DNA from: Pedobacter sp. MR2016-24
Lineage (GTDB): Bacteria > Bacteroidota > Bacteroidia > Sphingobacteriales > Sphingobacteriaceae
Reading direction: 5' to 3'
Assembly (NCBI RefSeq): GCF_026239655.1
Contig: NZ_JAPIVO010000006.1
Coordinates: 62,001-126,000 of the forward strand
Length of the DNA: 64,000 nucleotides
The position numbers and the translations under genes were made by a program. The notes beneath the pieces were generated by a model. It was not told where the DNA came from and searched no databases. It saw only the letters and a program-made list of their open reading frames with translations. Below, piece by piece: positions 26,072 through 34,662 of this stretch; within the stretch, counting starts at the first letter, position 1; each line of letters starts with the position of its first letter.

Positions 26072-26734
26072 ATGCACGACTTCTGGAATTCCTTACATCA
26101 TTTCATTGATCCTGAAAAATTGCTTAGGGAAGGTGGGTTTTACGTAGTAATGTTCGTAATCTTCGCTGAAACAGGCTTGCTTATCGGGTTCTTTCTGCCA
26201 GGGGATTATTTACTTTTTCTCGCAGGGATGTTTGTGGCAACGGGTAAACTGGATGTCAATATTTCTGTCCTGATTGCAGGACTAATTGTGGCGGCAATTT
26301 CCGGTAATTTCACAGGATACTGGTTTGGAAAAAAAACTGGTCCTGTTTTGTATCATAAAAAGGATACTTTCTTTTTTAAAAAACGTTATCTTAAAGCCGC
26401 TGAAGCTTACTATCATAAGCAGGGAGCCTTTGCTTTAATTATGGGTCGTTTTGTACCTATTGTGAGGACATTTGCACCTATTATTGCGGGAGTAGTGAAG
26501 CTGGATTTCAAAAGGTTTGCACTATATAATATAGCCGGTGCTTTTTTATGGATTACATCCTTAACTTTGCTGGGCTATTTTCTTGGCAAAAAATTTGAAA
26601 AGGAAATTGATGCCTACCTGCTTTATATTATAATTGGTTTTATTGTAATTACAACAATTCCGGTAATTATTACTTTTGTAAAAAAGAAAGTGGTTAAAAA
26701 TAGTAACGACGACATAGCTAACATTGAACAATAA
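26072..26734 (+). CDS. DedA family membrane protein
   Basis: Inner-membrane protein of the DedA/SNARE-associated (VTT) family, some members of which move undecaprenyl phosphate or phospholipids across the membrane. The 220 residues include the family motifs ENGLLIGFFLPGD (here ETGLLIGFFLPGD), GNFTGYWFGKKTG and the amphipathic GRFVPIVRTFAPIIAG that contains the conserved Arg residues. About four to five membrane segments. The C-terminus is Lys-rich and ends in an acidic tail. It is 6 bp upstream of ppa. Confidence 0.93.
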   Translation: MHDFWNSLHHFIDPEKLLREGGFYVVMFVIFAETGLLIGFFLPGDYLLFLAGMFVATGKLDVNISVLIAGLIVAAISGNFTGYWFGKKTGPVLYHKKDTFFFKKRYLKAAEAYYHKQGAFALIMGRFVPIVRTFAPIIAGVVKLDFKRFALYNIAGAFLWITSLTLLGYFLGKKFEKEIDAYLLYIIIGFIVITTIPVIITFVKKKVVKNSNDDIANIEQ

Positions 26735-26740
26735 ATTAAA

Positions 26741-27292
26741 ATGAATATAGACCCGAATCACCCCTGGCATAATGTTTCTCCAGGAGCTCATTTACCAGAG
26801 TCGGTAAATGCAATTATTGAAATTCCAAAAGGATCAAAAGCGAAATACGAAATAGATAAAGATTCTAATTTGATTAAATTAGATAGAGTTCTTTTTTCTT
26901 CAGTGATGTATCCTGCTAATTACGGATTCATTCCGCAAACGTATTGCGATGATAATGATCCATTAGATATTCTTGTTTTGTGTTCAGTTGATGTGTATCC
27001 ACTGACTTTGCTGGAAGCAAAGGTAATTGGTGTAATGCACATGGTTGATAATGGAGAGCAGGATGATAAAATTATTGCTGTAGCTAAAAACGATATGTCG
27101 GTAAATTATATCAACGACATTTCTGAATTGCCTCCGCATCAGATGAAAGAAATTGTAAGATTCTTCCAGGACTATAAAGCTTTGGAAATGAAAAATGTGA
27201 CTATCGAAAAACTGATGGGCGTTTCTTATGCTTACAAGGTAATTGAAGAAAGTATTGAACTTTATAACAGTACATTTAGAAACAACTCTTAA
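26741..27292 (+). CDS. ppa: Inorganic pyrophosphatase, family I
   Basis: Hydrolyses pyrophosphate to two phosphates (EC 3.6.1.1), pulling biosynthetic reactions forward in the cytosol. In 183 residues: IEIPKGSKAKYEIDK, the YPANYGFIPQTYCDDNDPLD segment with the metal-binding D-x-D-P-x-D motif, and the later Lys/Asp pair region (DDKIIAVAKND). Its stop overlaps the next start codon by one base, so it is co-translated with the CNNM gene. Confidence 0.96.
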   Translation: MNIDPNHPWHNVSPGAHLPESVNAIIEIPKGSKAKYEIDKDSNLIKLDRVLFSSVMYPANYGFIPQTYCDDNDPLDILVLCSVDVYPLTLLEAKVIGVMHMVDNGEQDDKIIAVAKNDMSVNYINDISELPPHQMKEIVRFFQDYKALEMKNVTIEKLMGVSYAYKVIEESIELYNSTFRNNS

Positions 27293-28617
27293 TGGGCTTT
27301 CAAATATTCTTAACCTTTTTCCTGGTCGTCCTTAACGGCTTTTTCGTTGCAGCTGAGTTTGCAATCGTTAAAGTCAGAGCGTCGCAAATTGAAATTAAAG
27401 CTAAATCCGGTAATAGAGTCGCCAATATAGCGAAGTACATTACACAACATTTAGATGGATACCTGGCTGCTACGCAGCTGGGTATTACATTAGCCTCACT
27501 TGGATTGGGCTGGGTTGGAGAATCCGTAATGGAACATCTGTTACACAATTTACTCACCTCATTAAATCAAACGCCGGAGTTCATCGAATCGTTCTCTAAA
27601 ACGGCATCCCCGATTATTGCTTTCAGTTTTATCACGGTAATGCACATTACCTTCGGAGAGCTTGCCCCTAAATCAATTTCTATTCAGCGTCCGGTAGCTA
27701 CTACCTTGTTTATTGCTGTACCCCTTCAAATCTTTTACGTTGTTTTCAGGCCTTTTATCTGGTTGCTGAATGGCTTCGCTAATATCATTTTGAAAGTGTT
27801 TGGTATTTCATCAGTAGGTGGCCATGAATCAGTGCATACCACAGAAGAATTGTATTATCTGCTGGATCAGGGAAAAGAAAGTGGTGCCCTGGATACAAAT
27901 GAGCATGAACTGATCAGGAACGTATTTGATTTTAATGAACGTGTAGTGAAAAATATCATGGTGCCCCGCACTAAAATATCAGGTATTGAATTAGCTACAC
28001 CTAAAGAGGAAGTTATTCAGCTGATTATTGGCGAGGGTTATTCAAGGATGCCGGTATATGATGACATTATCGACAAGATCATAGGTATTATCCATGCTAA
28101 GGACGTATTGCCTTTGCTGGCGGGTAACAAGGAGTGGTCATTGAGTGACATCATCAGAAAGCCTTATTTTGTGCCTGAAACCAAAAAGATCAATGACCTG
28201 CTAAGTGAACTGCAGCAAAAACGTATTCAGATCGCTATCGTCATTGATGAATTTGGCGGAACTGCGGGTATGGTTACGCTGGAAGATATTGTAGAAGAGA
28301 TCGTAGGAGAGATTCAGGATGAGTATGATGAAGAGAAACCTACAGTAGAAAAAATCTCTGAAACTGAATTTATTATCAATGCCTATGCGACTGTTTATGA
28401 TGTAAATGAACATTTGCCGCATGATCTGCCTGAGGACCTGGATTTTGATACTGTTGGCGGATTGGTATCTCATGCATTTGGAAAAATTCCTGAAGTAGGG
28501 GATAGTGAAGAATGTTATGGCTACTTATTTACCATCCTGAAAAAGACAGAGCAGAACATTGAAACCATTAAACTGGAGCTGGTGATCGACAAAACAGATA
28601 TGGTGGATAACCACTAA
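27292..28617 (+). CDS. Hemolysin-family (CNNM/HlyC/CorC) membrane protein
   Basis: A 441-residue protein in three parts: N-terminal DUF21 membrane domain with about four helices (NGFFVAAEFAIVKVR, residues 14-28), a pair of CBS domains (about 205-330, VKNIMVPRTKI and IAIVIDEFGGTAGMVTLEDI) and a C-terminal CorC/HlyC domain (about 345-435). The family is linked to magnesium and cobalt efflux, although many bacterial members are annotated as hemolysins on weak evidence. It starts by overlap with ppa. Confidence 0.93.
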   Translation: MGFQIFLTFFLVVLNGFFVAAEFAIVKVRASQIEIKAKSGNRVANIAKYITQHLDGYLAATQLGITLASLGLGWVGESVMEHLLHNLLTSLNQTPEFIESFSKTASPIIAFSFITVMHITFGELAPKSISIQRPVATTLFIAVPLQIFYVVFRPFIWLLNGFANIILKVFGISSVGGHESVHTTEELYYLLDQGKESGALDTNEHELIRNVFDFNERVVKNIMVPRTKISGIELATPKEEVIQLIIGEGYSRMPVYDDIIDKIIGIIHAKDVLPLLAGNKEWSLSDIIRKPYFVPETKKINDLLSELQQKRIQIAIVIDEFGGTAGMVTLEDIVEEIVGEIQDEYDEEKPTVEKISETEFIINAYATVYDVNEHLPHDLPEDLDFDTVGGLVSHAFGKIPEVGDSEECYGYLFTILKKTEQNIETIKLELVIDKTDMVDNH

Positions 28618-28643
28618 CCAGATCCCTGTAATACGTTAAAAAG

Positions 28644-29348
28644 ATGCACATTTTTTATACCCCCGACATCATTGCTGAAGAATATGTACTCAACCAGGAA
28701 GAAAGCTGGCACTGTACGAAGGTACTTCGTCTCGTTGTTGGGGATGTAGTGTATCTGATTGATGGAAAAGGCGGATTGTTTGAGGCCGAAATTATATCAG
28801 AGGCTAAAAAAAGTGTTGCCCTGCGGGTCTTAAAAACCAGCAGGGAATATCAGAAAAGAAATCACAGGTTACACATTGCCGTGGCACCAACCAAGAATAT
28901 CGATCGGCTGGAGTGGTTTCTGGAAAAGGCAACAGAGATTGGCATTGATGAGATCACGCCAGTTATCTGCGAACGTTCCGAAAGGAAAGTAATCAAAGAA
29001 GACCGCCTGAACAAGGTAATTACTTCCGCTGTTAAACAATCTTTGCAGGCTTACCATCCGGTATTAAATGAGGCTGTCAGCTTCAAAGAATTTATCAGTA
29101 ATACTACTGCTACCCATAAACTAATCGCGCATTGCGTTGATGGCGAGCCCAGAAAATACATTGCTGAGGTGTCAAAGCCGGGACAGGATTACCTGATTCT
29201 GATTGGTCCGGAAGGAGATTTTAGTCCGGCTGAAATCCAATTGGCTTTGCAAAATGACTTTAAACCCTTAACTTTAGGTAATACCCGTCTCAGGACTGAA
29301 ACTGCTGCATTAGCGGCTTGTTTTGAGGTGAATTACTTAAACCGATGA
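28644..29348 (+). CDS. rsmE: 16S rRNA (uridine1498-N3)-methyltransferase
   Basis: Methylates U1498 of 16S rRNA with SAM (EC 2.1.1.193). The 234-residue protein has the small N-terminal domain (residues 1-70) and the SPOUT-type knot domain with QKRNHRLHIAVAPTK, EKATEIGIDEITPV, the cofactor loop LIGPEGDFSPAEI and the terminal LGNTRLRTETAAL knot. Overlaps the DUF4159 gene by 4 bp (ATGA). Confidence 0.95.
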   Translation: MHIFYTPDIIAEEYVLNQEESWHCTKVLRLVVGDVVYLIDGKGGLFEAEIISEAKKSVALRVLKTSREYQKRNHRLHIAVAPTKNIDRLEWFLEKATEIGIDEITPVICERSERKVIKEDRLNKVITSAVKQSLQAYHPVLNEAVSFKEFISNTTATHKLIAHCVDGEPRKYIAEVSKPGQDYLILIGPEGDFSPAEIQLALQNDFKPLTLGNTRLRTETAALAACFEVNYLNR

Positions 29349-30004
29349 AATTAAGGCTATTCTTTTTATTTCCTCTTTTATTACTGGCCTTATCAAGTTT
29401 CAGGCCGCCTACTTATCAACTGGCCCGTTTAAAATACAATGGCGGGGGTGACTGGTATGGGAACCGTACGGCTTTAACCAATCTGATTGCTTATTGCAAT
29501 ACCAATCTCTCTACTAACTTCGATGCAAATGAGGCTATCGTGGAGGTGGGCAGTTCAGAAATATTTAATTACCCGATGGTTTATCTTACAGGGCATGGAA
29601 ACGTGGTCTTCAGCACTCAGGAAGCACGTAACCTGCGTACTTATCTAACCAGCGGAGGCTTTCTGCATGTAGATGATAATTATGGGCTGGATAAGTTTAT
29701 CCGCCAGGAAATGAAGAAAGTATTTCCCGAGTTATCATTTGCAGAACTTCCGCCGAATCATCCTGTTTATCAGCAGAAATATAAGTTTCCAAACGGATTG
29801 CCAAAAATCCACGAGCATGACGGCAAAGCTGCGCAGGGTTTTGCATTGATCTGGCAGGGCAGAGTGGTGTGTTATTATTCTTATGAAAGTGATTTAGGTA
29901 ACGGCTGGGAAGACTTTGGTACTTATCCGGGAGATACGGCCGATAAAAGGACAGAGGCGCTTAAAATGGGCGCAAATTTAGTTCAGTATGCATTAACCAA
30001 CTGA
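29345..30004 (+). CDS. DUF4159 domain protein, exported
   Basis: A 219-residue protein with an N-terminal signal peptide (about residues 1-20, ending in LSSF) and a single DUF4159 domain. Conserved features seen: GGDWYGN near the start, GHGNVVFS, the GGFLHVDDNYG loop and PKIHEHDG. The fold is thought to resemble class-I amidotransferase-like or GldG/ABC-associated domains, but no function is established. It overlaps rsmE by 4 bp and is 2 bp before the biotin carrier gene. Confidence 0.88.
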   Translation: MKLRLFFLFPLLLLALSSFRPPTYQLARLKYNGGGDWYGNRTALTNLIAYCNTNLSTNFDANEAIVEVGSSEIFNYPMVYLTGHGNVVFSTQEARNLRTYLTSGGFLHVDDNYGLDKFIRQEMKKVFPELSFAELPPNHPVYQQKYKFPNGLPKIHEHDGKAAQGFALIWQGRVVCYYSYESDLGNGWEDFGTYPGDTADKRTEALKMGANLVQYALTN

Positions 30005-30005
30005 T

Positions 30006-30503
30006 ATGTATAAGGTAAAAGTAAATGACACTATTGATTTCACGCTGGATCAGGTTCAGGGTGTTTTCAGGAAAGATAATGAAGATTTGACTCTTGATAT
30101 TACTGAGTTCCGGAGCGGCCATTATCATTTGTTATATAAAAATAAGTCATATACGGTGGAAGTGGTTTCTACAGGTGATCAACATAAAACGGCCTCAATT
30201 AAAGTAAATGGGAAGGTTTATGAAACAGGTATTGAAGACAGGTTTGATCGGCTGTTAAAAGAGCTGGGACTAGAAAATGCAGTCCTGCAGCAGGCTGCTG
30301 ATGTAAAAGCACCCATGCCCGGTTTAGTGCTCAAAATAAACGTTGTAGTGGGACAGGAAGTGAAAAAAGGCGATAGTTTACTGGTGCTTGAGGCGATGAA
30401 AATGGAAAATATGCTGAAGTCCACTGCTGAAGGGATCGTAAAAACGATCCATGTACATACTGGTGATAAGGTAGAGAAAAATCAGGTACTGATTACTTTC
30501 TAA
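30006..30503 (+). CDS. Biotin/lipoyl attachment domain protein (biotin carboxyl carrier)
   Basis: A 165-residue carrier whose C-terminal 65 residues form a biotinyl domain: KAPMPGLVLKI, then EAMKMEN with the biotin-accepting Lys132. The N-terminal 95 residues are a separate domain with beta-rich VEVVS and SIKVNG strands, like the carriers of acyl-CoA (propionyl/methylmalonyl) carboxylases. No carboxylase or carboxyltransferase gene lies next to it, so the partner must be elsewhere. It ends just before a very strong bidirectional terminator. Confidence 0.92.
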   Translation: MYKVKVNDTIDFTLDQVQGVFRKDNEDLTLDITEFRSGHYHLLYKNKSYTVEVVSTGDQHKTASIKVNGKVYETGIEDRFDRLLKELGLENAVLQQAADVKAPMPGLVLKINVVVGQEVKKGDSLLVLEAMKMENMLKSTAEGIVKTIHVHTGDKVEKNQVLITF

Positions 30504-30507
30504 TCTA

Positions 30508-30569
30508 TAAATAAGACATAAAAAAACGGCCATTCTATTTAGAATGGCCGTTTTTTTATGTCTTATTTA
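30508..30569. terminator. Bidirectional terminator, 29-bp perfect inverted repeat
   Basis: Positions 30508-30536 are the exact reverse complement of 30541-30569, with a 4-base loop. The stem has a GC core (cggccattct) flanked by a run of seven A or T on each side, so it gives a hairpin plus U tract in both directions. It separates the biotin carrier gene from the convergent gldJ. Confidence 0.93.
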
Positions 30570-30571
30570 AT

Positions 30572-32161
30572 TTATCTCTTTTTAGCGTTAAAAGGCTTTT
30601 GTTGTTTAGGCTTGAATTGTGGTTTGCCCTGCGTTCTGATTTCAGAAGCGCCAAGCATGGTCATTGCACAACGGAAACCTATGTCGGCAGTAGATTCATC
30701 CTGTTGAAGGAACCTTCTTGTAGCAGGATTCATCCATAACGCCTGATCATCCCATGAACCGCCTTTATACACTCTAGACTTATCAGATACCAAAGTGATC
30801 TCCCCGTAAAGCTCATTCGCCCTGTCACGGTAACCACGCTGATCTGCATAAGTATTAGCGGTAGCTGCAGGTGCATTGGCAGCAGCCTGTTTCTCTGCCC
30901 AGGTCTGTTTTTTAGCCGATACTGCAGCCGTCATGATTGGTCTGTTATACTTATCTTTTTCCAGTTTACCTGTAACGGCATCTGCTACCTTTTTATCCTG
31001 ATAGTAGTTACCACGATAGGGGTTCAATGCATCTGCTGCATCAAATGTATTGGTACGATAAACATCGGCCACCCATTCATTTACGTTACCTGCCATGTTA
31101 TACAAACCGAAGTCGTTAGGCACATAATTACGCACAGGAACAGTAATACTTCCTTTATCATTCAGTGATCCGCCAACACCCATATAATCACCTTTGGTTC
31201 TTTTAAAGTTGGCAAGGATTAAACCACGTGTTTTACTTTTTGCAGAACTGATACCTAAACCATCCCATGGATAGATCTTGTTATTAGAGATGTTCTCATA
31301 CTCTGTATTACCAATCAGACCTAAGGCTGCATATTCCCATTCAGCTTCAGTAGGCAGGCGGTAAGGTTGCTTTAAGATACCGTCTTCCAGTCTCACGTTT
31401 CTTGTTACGCCACCTTTAGGGGCAGTTGCACCAGCTGCAGCAGCAGTAGGGCTTAAATCTTTCATTGCACGTTTTCCTTTATCATCATACTGACCATTTA
31501 AATACAAATCAGTGGTGAAAGGACCAGTAGGTCTTGCTGTGGTGGTGGCTGCCGGTTTTCCTTTGCCAGTACCATTTACATCTTTATAGCTGGCCATGTA
31601 ACCTTGCTCTCTCAATAATGACTCGTTAACGATATCAGTTCTCCATGCGCAGTATCTTTGTGCCTGTTCCCAGCTTACGCCAACCACAGGATAGTCCTGA
31701 TAAGCAGGATGTCTTAAGTAATTGTCTACGTAAGGCTCATTATAAGATAGCGGTCTGCGCCATACCAGCGTGTCCGGAAGTTCATTGTAATAATATTCGT
31801 AGTTTGTAGGGTCTGTTCTTCTGATCCAGTTCAGGTATTCCAGCCAGTTTGTATTAGATACTTCAGTTTCATCCATATAGAAAGATGAAACTGTGGTTTC
31901 CCGTTTGTGGTTATAATTCCCCAGTTCCTCTCCGGGAATATTGATAGCGCTTCCGCTCATTACAAATACACCACCTTCAATCTCTACCAAGCCCGGGCCG
32001 GGACCGCGACGGAACTTGTTATTTACCTGAAAACCACCGTTTTCCTGCCTGTTGTAAGCAAGTCCGGTCTTTTCAGAGGTCGCATTCTTATTAGATTTGC
32101 ATGAAATTAATGAGGATACCGACAGCAAAAAAGCAAAAGAATATATGTATGTTTTTTCCAT
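30572..32161 (-). CDS. gldJ: Gliding-motility/type IX secretion lipoprotein, GldJ-like
   Basis: Outer-membrane-associated lipoprotein with a formylglycine-generating-enzyme-like (SUMF1) domain but without its enzyme role, as in GldJ and GldK. I take the start at 32161 (MEKTYIYS), giving a compact lipoprotein signal with the Cys in SLISC; an upstream ATG at 32179 adds six residues. After the signal, ENGGFQVNNKFRRGPGPGLVEIEGG is close to GldJ (seen as GGFQVNNKF and GPGLVEIEGG). The SUMF1 body shows YRLPTEAEWEYAA, NVNEWVADVY and a late YKGGSWDD. About 529 residues. Low-complexity Ala-rich inserts occur near the middle and the C-terminus is Lys/Gln-rich. GldJ versus GldK is by resemblance. Confidence 0.85.
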   Translation of the reverse strand: MEKTYIYSFAFLLSVSSLISCKSNKNATSEKTGLAYNRQENGGFQVNNKFRRGPGPGLVEIEGGVFVMSGSAINIPGEELGNYNHKRETTVSSFYMDETEVSNTNWLEYLNWIRRTDPTNYEYYYNELPDTLVWRRPLSYNEPYVDNYLRHPAYQDYPVVGVSWEQAQRYCAWRTDIVNESLLREQGYMASYKDVNGTGKGKPAATTTARPTGPFTTDLYLNGQYDDKGKRAMKDLSPTAAAAGATAPKGGVTRNVRLEDGILKQPYRLPTEAEWEYAALGLIGNTEYENISNNKIYPWDGLGISSAKSKTRGLILANFKRTKGDYMGVGGSLNDKGSITVPVRNYVPNDFGLYNMAGNVNEWVADVYRTNTFDAADALNPYRGNYYQDKKVADAVTGKLEKDKYNRPIMTAAVSAKKQTWAEKQAAANAPAATANTYADQRGYRDRANELYGEITLVSDKSRVYKGGSWDDQALWMNPATRRFLQQDESTADIGFRCAMTMLGASEIRTQGKPQFKPKQQKPFNAKKR

Positions 32162-32310
32162 ATGTGCGTATTGTGACATTCTAGTTGTTAAAATTACGTA
32201 AAAAATATTCTACACTCCAAAATAATTCAATAATATCATTTTAAAATAAATTCAATCAGCGTTTTAACGTGCTTTTTTTGGATTGCAAATGACGATTGCC
32301 ATAATTAAGC

Positions 32311-32318
32311 TACATTTG
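32311..32318 (+). promoter_or_regulatory. Putative -7 promoter element of ispF
   Basis: TACATTTG fits TAnnTTTG, 35 bp before the ispF start, in the divergent gap with gldJ. No -33 box at a normal distance. Confidence 0.45.
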
Positions 32319-32353
32319 GATAGGGATATTTTGAACCATAATAGATAACAGGC

Positions 32354-32833
32354 ATGAAGATTAAAGTAGGTTTCGGTTTCGACGTACATCAGCTTAAGGA
32401 TAATCACCCTTTTGTAATTGGTGGCGTAAACCTCGAACACCATAAAGGGGCGTTTGGCCATTCTGACGCGGATGTATTGCTGCATGCGATTTGTGATGCA
32501 TTGCTTGGCGCAGCAAATTTAAGAGACATTGGCTTTCATTTTAAGAATACCGACCCGCAATGGAAAGGTATCAGCAGTGTGATTCTCTTACAGGAAACGG
32601 TGAAACTGCTCACAGAAAAGGGATGGACTATAGGTAATATCGATGCGATGTTATGCCTGGAAGCACCGAAAATCAATCCGCATATTCCACAGATGCAGGA
32701 AAATATCGCCCAGGCGATTAATATAGACATTGAAGATATTTCTATCAAAGCTACCACCAACGAAATGATGGGTTTTATTGGCAGGGAAGAAGGAGTGGTC
32801 GCTTATGCGGTTTGCCTGATCCAAAAATTATAA
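32354..32833 (+). CDS. ispF: 2-C-methyl-D-erythritol 2,4-cyclodiphosphate synthase
   Basis: Fifth enzyme of the non-mevalonate isoprenoid pathway (EC 4.6.1.12), a cytosolic zinc-dependent trimer. The 159 residues match the family length. Metal ligands are visible: Asp10 and His12 in GFGFDVHQL and His44 in DADVLLHAICDAL. Other signatures are IGGV, GHSDADV, DIGFHF and the C-terminal KATTNEMMGFIGREEGVVAYA (in parts TTNEMMGFIGREEG). Implies that this organism uses the MEP route. Confidence 0.97.
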   Translation: MKIKVGFGFDVHQLKDNHPFVIGGVNLEHHKGAFGHSDADVLLHAICDALLGAANLRDIGFHFKNTDPQWKGISSVILLQETVKLLTEKGWTIGNIDAMLCLEAPKINPHIPQMQENIAQAINIDIEDISIKATTNEMMGFIGREEGVVAYAVCLIQKL

Positions 32834-32876
32834 AACAATTGGCAGATAAAGCTGGTTTTAATCTGAAACATTAATT

Positions 32877-33089
32877 ATGATGAATTCAGCAAAATATTTT
32901 ATGATTGTTATCGGGGCGGTTCTGTCATTGTCTGCCTGTACCATGGGAGATAAAGGAAGTGAAAAAGTGCCTGACTCAGTAAGTATAGATACAAATATGA
33001 AAGCAGAACAACCAGCTTCGACTCCGTCTGATACGACATTGATAGATAGTTTGCAGACTGATACTACAAGCGCAGGCAAGAAACCATAA
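32877..33089 (+). CDS. Small lipoprotein of unknown function (70 aa)
   Basis: A 70-residue protein with a signal peptide and the lipobox LSAC (Cys21), leaving a mature chain of about 50 residues rich in Asp, Ser and Thr (DTNMKAEQPASTPSDTT). No folded domain is evident, so it may be a flexible surface or periplasmic tether. It follows ispF by 43 bp and is closed by a terminator shared with the convergent pirin gene. Confidence 0.7.
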   Translation: MMNSAKYFMIVIGAVLSLSACTMGDKGSEKVPDSVSIDTNMKAEQPASTPSDTTLIDSLQTDTTSAGKKP

Positions 33090-33091
33090 AT

Positions 33092-33134
33092 AAAAGAGCG
33101 TCCGGCTGTCTTTACAAACGGGCGCTCTTTTTAT
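33092..33134. terminator. Bidirectional terminator between small lipoprotein and pirin genes
   Basis: A 13-bp stem with one G-U pair (33092-33104 with 33119-33131), GC-rich in the middle and with A and T runs on the outside, between convergent genes. Confidence 0.88.
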
Positions 33135-33140
33135 TAATTT

Positions 33141-34016
33141 TTACTCCTCAAGATAGCCAAACTTGCCTTCGTTATAATCGCTGAGTGCCTGTTTTATTTC
33201 CGCCTGATTGTTCATGAGGAAGGGACCGTAGCGGGCAATTGGTTCATTGATCGGCTCACCGCTTAATACCAATACCACACTTTTCTCTGAAGCTCTGATG
33301 CTGATCTCTGTGCCTTCATTTTTGAAGTGTACAAATTGATTGGTCTCCGCCTTTTCGCTTCCGTTGATCAATACCGTACCTTCAATAATCACAAACCCGG
33401 TATTAAAATCTTCCGGGAAACTTAAAGTTGCTTCTCCATCGGCGTTTAGGCGTAAATTGTAAAGTTGTATGGGGGTAAATGTTGATGCCGTGCCTTTGAT
33501 GTCTTCATATTCCCCGGCAATAACTTCTATTGTTCCTGCAGCTGCAGGGAGTTCAAATTTACCCATATCCATCTGCTTAACGGATTGGTATTTTGGAGTG
33601 CTCATCTTGTCTTTTGCCGGCAGGTTTACCCAAAGCTGAACCATTTGAAACACACCGCCACTCTTGCTGAATTTTTCTTCATGGTATTCCTTGTGGAGAA
33701 TACCGCGTGCAGCAGTCATCCATTGTACATCTCCCGGGTAAATTATACCACTGTTGCCCGCACTGTCATGGTGTGCTACACCGCCATGATAGGCAATGGT
33801 TACGGTTTCAAAACCACGGTGGGGATGTACGCCAACCCCACGCGGTTCTGTTGTGGCACTGAGCTCTGTCTTCGCATTATAATCGAGCAGAAAGAAGGGA
33901 CTCATCTTAATTCTATAACCTTTAGGAAAAAAATTGCTGACTTTAAACCCGTCACCAACCATATGAGGCGCTGGCGCATTCAAAATTGCTGAGACTGGTT
34001 TTATTACAGGTTCCAT
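33141..34016 (-). CDS. Pirin family protein
   Basis: Cupin-fold iron protein; some pirins are quercetin dioxygenases and others act as redox sensors. In 291 residues the N-terminal cupin has the metal-binding pattern HPHRGFETV, then GVAHHDSAG, GDVQWMTAARGILHKEY, which holds the four ligand positions. The C-terminal cupin (about 170-280) is less conserved. Third in a minus-strand run after a Crp-type regulator and YceI, with 29 bp to YceI. Confidence 0.93.
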   Translation of the reverse strand: MEPVIKPVSAILNAPAPHMVGDGFKVSNFFPKGYRIKMSPFFLLDYNAKTELSATTEPRGVGVHPHRGFETVTIAYHGGVAHHDSAGNSGIIYPGDVQWMTAARGILHKEYHEEKFSKSGGVFQMVQLWVNLPAKDKMSTPKYQSVKQMDMGKFELPAAAGTIEVIAGEYEDIKGTASTFTPIQLYNLRLNADGEATLSFPEDFNTGFVIIEGTVLINGSEKAETNQFVHFKNEGTEISIRASEKSVVLVLSGEPINEPIARYGPFLMNNQAEIKQALSDYNEGKFGYLEE

Positions 34017-34045
34017 CTGGTTTATGATTTGTTTTGAATGATAGA

Positions 34046-34576
34046 CTATGCTTCTTTTGCGAATTGTAATTCACCGAGTATACGAACATCTTCACTTAAC
34101 ATTACACCGCCAGTTTCTAAAGCTGCATTGTAAGTCAGGCCGAAATCAGTTCTGTTAATTTTTCCGCTTAAGGTAAAACCTGCTTTGGTATTTCCCCATG
34201 GATCCTGTGCTGTTCCACCGAATTCAACATTTAAAGCAACTGGTTTAGTTACTCCCTTGATGGTTAGATTACCTTCCAGTTTGTAATCGCCATCAACTTG
34301 TTTGAATGAAGTTGACTCAAAGGATACAGACGGAAATTCCTCTGCATTGAAGAAGTCAGCGCTCACCAGGTGACCATCTCTGTCTTTATTTCCTGTATCT
34401 ATAGAACTTACACCAGCTTTGAAAGAGATTGCTGAATGTTCGAAATTTTCATTGTCGGTAGTCAATTCTGCTGAAAAATCATTGAAGCTACCTGTTACAG
34501 TAGTAATCATTAAATGTTTTACTTTGAATTGAAGTTCACTGTGTGCAGGATCTAATACCCATTTAGTAGTTGCCAT
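34046..34576 (-). CDS. YceI family protein
   Basis: Lipocalin-like lipid-binding beta barrel; the family binds polyisoprenoids. The 176 residues begin WVLDPAHSELQFKVKHLMI, the typical WxxDxxHSxxxFxVxH opening, and continue GSFNDFSAEL, DGHLVSADFFNAEEFP and an INRTDFGLTYN near the end. There is no signal peptide, so this copy is predicted to be cytosolic, unlike E. coli YceI. Genes of this kind are often next to pirin in Bacteroidota. Confidence 0.93.
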   Translation of the reverse strand: MATTKWVLDPAHSELQFKVKHLMITTVTGSFNDFSAELTTDNENFEHSAISFKAGVSSIDTGNKDRDGHLVSADFFNAEEFPSVSFESTSFKQVDGDYKLEGNLTIKGVTKPVALNVEFGGTAQDPWGNTKAGFTLSGKINRTDFGLTYNAALETGGVMLSEDVRILGELQFAKEA

Positions 34577-34611
34577 AATTTTAATCTTTAGGATTGGTTA
34601 TTTATAATACC

Positions 34612-34619
34612 CAAAATTA
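34612..34619 (-). promoter_or_regulatory. Putative -7 promoter element of the yceI-pirin pair
   Basis: On the minus strand TAATTTTG fits TAnnTTTG, 36 bp before the yceI start. No -33 match is visible. Confidence 0.42.
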
Positions 34620-34662
34620 AGACTATCAACAGCACTAAACGTTGATGTATGATAAGAAATGG

